Source of the DNA: an uncultured Prevotella sp.
GTDB taxonomy: Bacteria > Bacteroidota > Bacteroidia > Bacteroidales > Bacteroidaceae
Reading direction: 5' to 3'
DNA length: 64,000 nt
Assembly: GCA_905234265.1 (NCBI GenBank)
Contig: CAJOHJ010000001.1
Location: forward strand, 62,001-126,000
Shown piece by piece: positions 59,811 to 64,000 of this stretch. Position 1 is the first letter of the stretch. Every line of letters begins with the position of its first letter. The notes under the pieces are model-generated. The model was not told where the DNA came from, ran no database searches, and was given only the letters and a program-made list of their open reading frames with translations. The position numbers and the translations under genes are program-made.

Positions 59811-61598
59811 ATGCTGAGCCGTGCAGTCTATTTGCTGAAGGTCTATGTGCTGACCGTAGTGTTTTTCATGGGCGCCAAGGTGGTGTTCATGCTTGCCAAC
59901 GGCAGCGGCCTCAGTCTTGCCGACTACGCCGCCGTGCTGTGGCATGGCCTCTCGCTCGACCTCTCCACGGCCCTCTACTTCATTTTCCTGCCTTTTCTGG
60001 CCTGTCTGGTCTCGCTGTGGGTGAAGGTGCCGCGCCGCTTCTTCAGCATTTATTTCGCCATCGTCTCACTGGCCTTCTCCTTAGCCTTTGTTGCTGACAC
60101 CAGCCTTTACAGCTTCTGGCATTTCAAGCTCGACGCCTCCTGCCTGCAGTATCTGGCGACGCCCACCGAAGCCATGGCCAGCGTCAGCACGGGCTATATG
60201 CTCGTGCGCCTGCTGCTGCTCATCGTGTCGGCAGTGGCAATGGCGGCCATCTACTGCATTGTCAATCCCAGGTTTACAGCTGTCAGGCACCGCGTGGCAT
60301 ATACGGCCGTCATGCTGCTTGCCATCCCGCTGCTGGTCATCGGCATTCGCGGCGGACTTGATGAGTCGACGACGAATGTCGGGCAGACATATTTCTCGCA
60401 GCGCCAGCTGCTGAACCACAGTGCAGTCAATCCGGTGTTCAGCTTCCTGTCGTCGTTCGAGAAGACAGCCAACAACATTGTCGACTACGATTTTCTGCCC
60501 GACGACGAGTGCAGCCGCCTTATCGCCGACGTCTATCCTCAGGCAATGTCACCCTCCGACACCTTGCTCACCACCAGCCGCCCCGACATCGTCGTGGTGC
60601 TTATGGAAAGTGCCGGCAGCATCATGTCCGACGCCATGCCCCGCCTGGAGCAGCTGAAGGGCGAAGGCATCAGCTTCAGCCGCTGCATAGGCAACACATG
60701 GCGCACCGACCGCGGCACGGTTTGCACCTACAGTGGCTATCCGTCGTTCCCAACGTCGTCGGTCATGAAGATGCCTTCCAAGACGCAGTATCTGCCCGGC
60801 ATAGCGCGTACGCTGCGTGACGCAGGCTATCAGACCAGCTATTTCTACGGCGGCGACATCAACTTCACTAACATGCGCAGCTATCTTGTCGGCACCGGCT
60901 TTGAGGCGCTGACGTGGAAGAAAGACTATTCCGCCTCCGAGCAGTCCACGTCGAAGTGGGGCGTCCGCGACGACATCATGTTCGATGCCGTTTATGACAA
61001 GCTGACGTCGCCCCACACGCAGCCCCTGCTGATAGGCTTCTCGACGCTCAGCAGCCACGAGCCGTGGGACGTGCCGCTCAAGAAGCTCGACGACCCGATA
61101 AAGAATGCCTTCTACTATCTCGACGACTGCATAGGCCGCTTTGTCGACCGCCTGCGCAGCACGCCACAGTGGAAGCAGACGCTCATAGTGCTGCTGCCCG
61201 ACCACAGCATAGACTATGGCGACTTCAACGAAATGGTGCCGGAGCGCAACTACATACCACTGCTGTGGGTGGGCGGCGCAGTGGCAGAACCGATGCTGGT
61301 AGACAAGATTTGCAACCAGACCGACCTTGCCGCCACCCTGCTGTCGCAGCTCTCGCTGCCGCACGCTGACTTCCGCTGGAGCCGCGACGTGCTGAGTCCG
61401 TCATACCGCTATCCCGTTGCCGTGCATAACTTCAACAACGGCTTTTCCGTCACCGACAGCACCGGCTTCATGGTCTACGACCTCAACAGCCGTCAGACCG
61501 TGGTCAGCCAGACCACTCAGGCCGGCCGTCTGGAGCGGCTGGGCAAGGCTGTCCTGCAGGCAACGACCGCCGACCTTAAACATTTAGGAAACAACTGA
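59811..61598 (+). CDS. LTA synthase-like membrane sulfatase/phosphotransferase (1)
   Basis: 595 residues starting three bases after miaB. Five membrane spans cover about 8-28, 43-70, 77-97, 127-150 and 163-180. The periplasmic alkaline-phosphatase-type domain (about 255-575) has metal-site Glu266 in VVVLMESAGS, a nucleophile-position Thr299 in WRTDRG, LLIGFSTLSSHEPW and LPDHSIDYG. Such proteins transfer glycerol-phosphate, phosphoethanolamine or similar groups from lipids; in this phylum the acceptor is unknown, and classical lipoteichoic acid is not expected. A paralogue follows 7 bases later. Confidence 0.9.
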   Translation: MLSRAVYLLKVYVLTVVFFMGAKVVFMLANGSGLSLADYAAVLWHGLSLDLSTALYFIFLPFLACLVSLWVKVPRRFFSIYFAIVSLAFSLAFVADTSLYSFWHFKLDASCLQYLATPTEAMASVSTGYMLVRLLLLIVSAVAMAAIYCIVNPRFTAVRHRVAYTAVMLLAIPLLVIGIRGGLDESTTNVGQTYFSQRQLLNHSAVNPVFSFLSSFEKTANNIVDYDFLPDDECSRLIADVYPQAMSPSDTLLTTSRPDIVVVLMESAGSIMSDAMPRLEQLKGEGISFSRCIGNTWRTDRGTVCTYSGYPSFPTSSVMKMPSKTQYLPGIARTLRDAGYQTSYFYGGDINFTNMRSYLVGTGFEALTWKKDYSASEQSTSKWGVRDDIMFDAVYDKLTSPHTQPLLIGFSTLSSHEPWDVPLKKLDDPIKNAFYYLDDCIGRFVDRLRSTPQWKQTLIVLLPDHSIDYGDFNEMVPERNYIPLLWVGGAVAEPMLVDKICNQTDLAATLLSQLSLPHADFRWSRDVLSPSYRYPVAVHNFNNGFSVTDSTGFMVYDLNSRQTVVSQTTQAGRLERLGKAVLQATTADLKHLGNN

Positions 61599-61605
61599 AA
61601 CAGCT

Positions 61606-63549
61606 ATGAATCTCCACAAGCTTAGACTGCTGTCGCCGCTGGCGGCCACGCTGTTGAATATTGGCATTGCCTACGGTGCATACTTCCTGGCAAGGATTAT
61701 CTACCTGCTGGAAAACTGGAGCTACTTTGTGCCGAACCTCTCCTTCAGCCACCTGATGGAAATGCTGTGGGGTGGGGTGGTCTTCGACACCAGCGCCATT
61801 CTGGTTACCAACATCCCATACATTGTGCTGATGCTCTTTCCGCTGCATTGGAAAGAGACGTCGGCCTATCAGACGGTGTGCAAGTGGGTCTACCTTGTCG
61901 TCAACGGCCTTGCACTGGCTACCAACCTGTGCGACGCCGTCTACTTCCGCTTTACGCTGCGGCGCACCACGACCACCGTATTCAGCGAGTTTGCCAACGA
62001 GAACAATCTTGGCGGAGTGCTGGCCACCGAGACCTTGCGCCACTTCTACCTCGTGCTGCTCTTCCTGCTGATAGTGTGGGGCATGTACAGACTGTACCGT
62101 AAGCCGCAGGTGAAGGCATCCGGCGTCGTCTGGTGGCAGTACGACCTTGCCACGCTGCTCTCGCTGGCCGCCATGGCCCCCTTCGTCGTTGCCGGCATCC
62201 GCGGAGGCTTTGCCACGGCCGTGCGTCCCATAACCATTTCCAACGCCAACCAGTACACCGACCGCCCCACGGAGGCTGCGCTGGTGCTGAACACGCCCTT
62301 CTCGCTCTACCGCACCATCGGCAAGGCCGTCTTCCAGGTGCCTGAATACTTCAGCGACGAGGCGCAGATGGCTGCCGTCTACAGTCCGGTGCATGTGCCT
62401 CAGGACACGGTGCCGATGCAGAAGAAGAACGTAGTGGTGCTGATTGTCGAGAGCTTCGGGCGCGAATACATCGGCGCACTCAACAAGACGCTCGACAACA
62501 GCCAGTATCGCGGCTACACGCCGTGTGTCGACTCGCTGATTGCGCGCAGCACAACGTTCACCCACAGCTACTGCAACGGCCGCAAGTCAATCGACGGCAT
62601 GCCGTCGATACTGAGCAGCATCCCCATGTTCGTAGAGCCTTTCTTCCTGACGCCGGCATCGATGAACAACGTCAGCGGCGTGGCCTCGCTGCTCAGCGGC
62701 GAAGGCTACCAGACGGCATTTTTCCACGGGGCACAGCGAGGCTCGATGGGCTTCATGGCTTTTGCGCGCAGCACAGGGTTCCAGCAGTATTACGGCCGCG
62801 AAGACTACAATGAGGACCCGCGTTTCGGCGGCGACGACGACTTCGACGGCATGTGGGCCATCTGGGACGAGCCTTTCATGCAGTATTATTGCGCCAAGAT
62901 GTCCGAGATGCGCGAGCCGTTCATGACCGCACTGTTCACAGCGTCGAGCCACCATCCGTATGCCATTCCCCGGCAGTATCAGGACGTGTATCCCGAGGAG
63001 GGCATCATCATCCACAAGTGCATACGCTACACCGACATGGCCATAGGCAAGTTCTTCCAGTCGGCCAGTCGCCAGCCGTGGTTCAAGAACACCATCTTCG
63101 TGCTTACCAGCGACCACACCAACCTTTCCGACCACCAGTACTACCAGACCGACCTTGGCGGTTTCTGCTCGCCGATAGTCATCTACGAGCCTGGCCGCGA
63201 GCCTGCCGTCTACGACAAGATAGCCCAGCAGATAGACATACTGCCCACGCTGATGGGAATGCTGCACTACCAGAAGCCTTTCTTCGCCTTCGGACAGGAC
63301 CTGCTGAACACGCCCGACGAGGACACATGGGCAGTGAACTATCTGAACGGCATCTACCAGTATGTCAAGCACGGCCATGTGCTGCAGTTCGACGGACAGC
63401 AGACGGTGGCCATGTACAGCCTGGAGGACTCGCTGATGCAGCACAATGTGGCTGCGACGATGTCCCGGCGGCAGCAGATGGAGCAGGAACTGAAGGCAAT
63501 CATCCAGCAGTACATGGAGCGGATGACCCAGGACCGCCTGCAGCCGTAG
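61606..63549 (+). CDS. LTA synthase-like membrane sulfatase/phosphotransferase (2)
   Basis: 647 residues. About five membrane spans (roughly 12-34, 47-78, 90-110, 146-164, 180-200) precede the alkaline-phosphatase-type domain: Glu282 in VVLIVESFGREY, a likely nucleophile Ser328 in NGRKSIDGMPS (Ser instead of the Thr of the paralogue), ALFTASSHHPY and LTSDHTNLSDH. It ends in a helical tail (RRQQMEQELKAIIQQYMERM). The pair probably modifies envelope glycolipids or glycans. It is the last gene of the miaB operon, and repeat array 6 follows 17 bases later. Confidence 0.9.
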   Translation: MNLHKLRLLSPLAATLLNIGIAYGAYFLARIIYLLENWSYFVPNLSFSHLMEMLWGGVVFDTSAILVTNIPYIVLMLFPLHWKETSAYQTVCKWVYLVVNGLALATNLCDAVYFRFTLRRTTTTVFSEFANENNLGGVLATETLRHFYLVLLFLLIVWGMYRLYRKPQVKASGVVWWQYDLATLLSLAAMAPFVVAGIRGGFATAVRPITISNANQYTDRPTEAALVLNTPFSLYRTIGKAVFQVPEYFSDEAQMAAVYSPVHVPQDTVPMQKKNVVVLIVESFGREYIGALNKTLDNSQYRGYTPCVDSLIARSTTFTHSYCNGRKSIDGMPSILSSIPMFVEPFFLTPASMNNVSGVASLLSGEGYQTAFFHGAQRGSMGFMAFARSTGFQQYYGREDYNEDPRFGGDDDFDGMWAIWDEPFMQYYCAKMSEMREPFMTALFTASSHHPYAIPRQYQDVYPEEGIIIHKCIRYTDMAIGKFFQSASRQPWFKNTIFVLTSDHTNLSDHQYYQTDLGGFCSPIVIYEPGREPAVYDKIAQQIDILPTLMGMLHYQKPFFAFGQDLLNTPDEDTWAVNYLNGIYQYVKHGHVLQFDGQQTVAMYSLEDSLMQHNVAATMSRRQQMEQELKAIIQQYMERMTQDRLQP

Positions 63550-63566
63550 CCAGTCAATGACTGACG

Positions 63567-63716
63567 GAATTATCTCTGCGAGTTACGAAATTATCTCTGT
63601 GAGATAAAAAATTATCTCTGCATGTTACGGAATTATCTCTGCATGTTACGAAAATATCTCTGCGAGATAAAAAATTATCTCTGCGAGATAAAAAATTATC
63701 TCTGCGAGATAAAAAG
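63567..63716. repeat. 21-base-period TTATCTCTGC repeat array (array 6)
   Basis: About seven units, the longest array. Spacer halves alternate between GAGTTACGAA, ATGTTACGAA and GAGATAAAAA; the last three units are near-identical TTATCTCTGCGAGATAA hairpins. It ends 35 bases before the fumarase promoter. Confidence 0.92.
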
Positions 63717-63751
63717 AAAAGCTTTTTCTTTTCGTTTTCCACGGATTTTCG

Positions 63752-63759
63752 TACTTTTG
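63752..63759 (+). promoter_or_regulatory. Fumarase promoter (-7 box TACTTTTG)
   Basis: TACTTTTG, 58 bases before the start at 63818. Upstream T-runs (63723-63738) may give the -33 element. Confidence 0.6.
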
Positions 63760-63817
63760 CAGACAGTGGGCTTGACTCGCCTATAGCAAGCAATAATTAC
63801 TAAACAAATACAACGAT

Positions 63818-64000
63818 ATGGCAAACGTAGTAGATTTCAAGTATGCCCCAATGTTCCAGTTGGGCGAAGACAAGACAGAATACCGGCTCCTCAGCAAGGA
63901 AGGCGTCACGACGTCGACCTTCGAGGGCAAGGAAATCGTTAAGGTCAGTCGCGAGGCTCTTACCCTGCTTGCACAGCAGGCTTTCCACGATGTGGAGTTC
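63818..64000 (+). CDS. Class I (4Fe-4S) fumarate hydratase, N-terminal part
   Basis: Open to the window edge; 61 residues from ATG at 63818. The start [21 protein letters not shown] continues with [28 protein letters not shown] and QQAFHDVEF. This matches the N-terminus of FumA/FumB-type fumarases, in which EGxEILKVxPEALTLLAxQAFHD is conserved. It converts fumarate to malate or the reverse; in fermenting Bacteroidales it mostly runs toward fumarate and succinate. The Cys ligands of the cluster lie beyond the edge. Confidence 0.88.
   Translation, partial: MANVVDFKYAPMFQLGEDKTEYRLLSKEGVTTSTFEGKEIVKVSREALTLLAQQAFHDVEF

Noticed and set aside
13196..63716. Arrays taken as CRISPR
   Set aside because: Units are contiguous without unique spacers, only 21 bases long, and no cas gene is present.
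63554..63793. Open reading frame through array 6 coding a Ser/Arg/Asp/Asn heptad-repeat peptide
   Set aside because: It exists because the 21-base period equals seven codons; it has no start context, overlaps the fumarase promoter, and similar frames occur in array 3.

Overview
The window reads as chromosome of a member of the Bacteroidota, most likely Prevotellaceae or a close Bacteroidales relative, and fairly GC-rich for that group. The support is: repeated TAnnTTTG -7 promoter boxes with a TTTG-like element about 20 bases upstream and few Shine-Dalgarno sites; a SusC/SusD outer-membrane pair; BACON and DUF4302 lipoproteins; a PnuT-type thiamine locus under a TPP riboswitch; T9SS-like C-terminal tails; and a MiaB and ribosomal operon of Bacteroidales type. 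No rRNA, tRNA, prophage, insertion sequence or CRISPR array was seen.

Layout. 1-10164 (minus): an operon of eukaryote-like signalling proteins (zinc ribbon-FHA, Ser/Thr kinase-FHA, FHA-membrane-trypsin-like protease, an exported protein, a membrane PP2C phosphatase, a membrane Ser/Thr kinase, an exported TPR-like protein), followed under its own promoter by a small exported protein and a truncated M6 metalloprotease. 10357-13149 (plus): mltG and glnS. 13323-18947 (minus): three subunits of a sodium-pumping decarboxylase, an AspT/YidE-type transporter and glutamate formiminotransferase. 19228-26510 (plus): a helical lipoprotein, two Cthe_2159-type beta-helix surface proteins around a small T9SS-tail protein, and a LytS-type histidine kinase with a His/Met-rich loop. 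26751-29865 (minus): rplM-rpsI-rpsB-tsf. 30118-34120 (minus): a GH13 amylase and two glycosyltransferases. 34242-36770 (plus): flotillin and a YqiA-type hydrolase fusion. 36772-39807 (minus): a double-receiver PEP-synthase-like protein. 40106-41614 (plus): a DASS symporter. 41637-44800 (minus): the thiamine uptake locus. 44904-53821 (minus): a SusCD system with a zinc metallohydrolase lipoprotein. 54278-58258 (minus): DUF3737, a PatB/MalY lyase and two glycosyltransferases. 58368-63549 (plus): miaB and two LTA-synthase-like membrane phosphotransferases. 63818-end (plus): the start of class I fumarase.

Two things stand out. First, the kinase-phosphatase-FHA-protease operon looks like a self-contained transmembrane Ser/Thr phosphorylation circuit, with FHA phosphothreonine readers, a writer and an eraser in the cytoplasm and protease, TPR-like and beta-rich modules outside. 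I do not recognise it as a named system. Second, six intergenic places, about 6-14 kb apart, carry arrays of one 21-base-period repeat built on AGATAA/TTATCT half-sites. Other short repeat families sit between genes and, in miaB and pnuT, appear to be inserted in frame inside coding sequence.

Several starts were moved downstream of the longest open frame, because the longer version begins upstream of or inside the promoter, or inside repeat DNA or a neighbouring gene. Family names come from motif recognition by eye; no database search was run.
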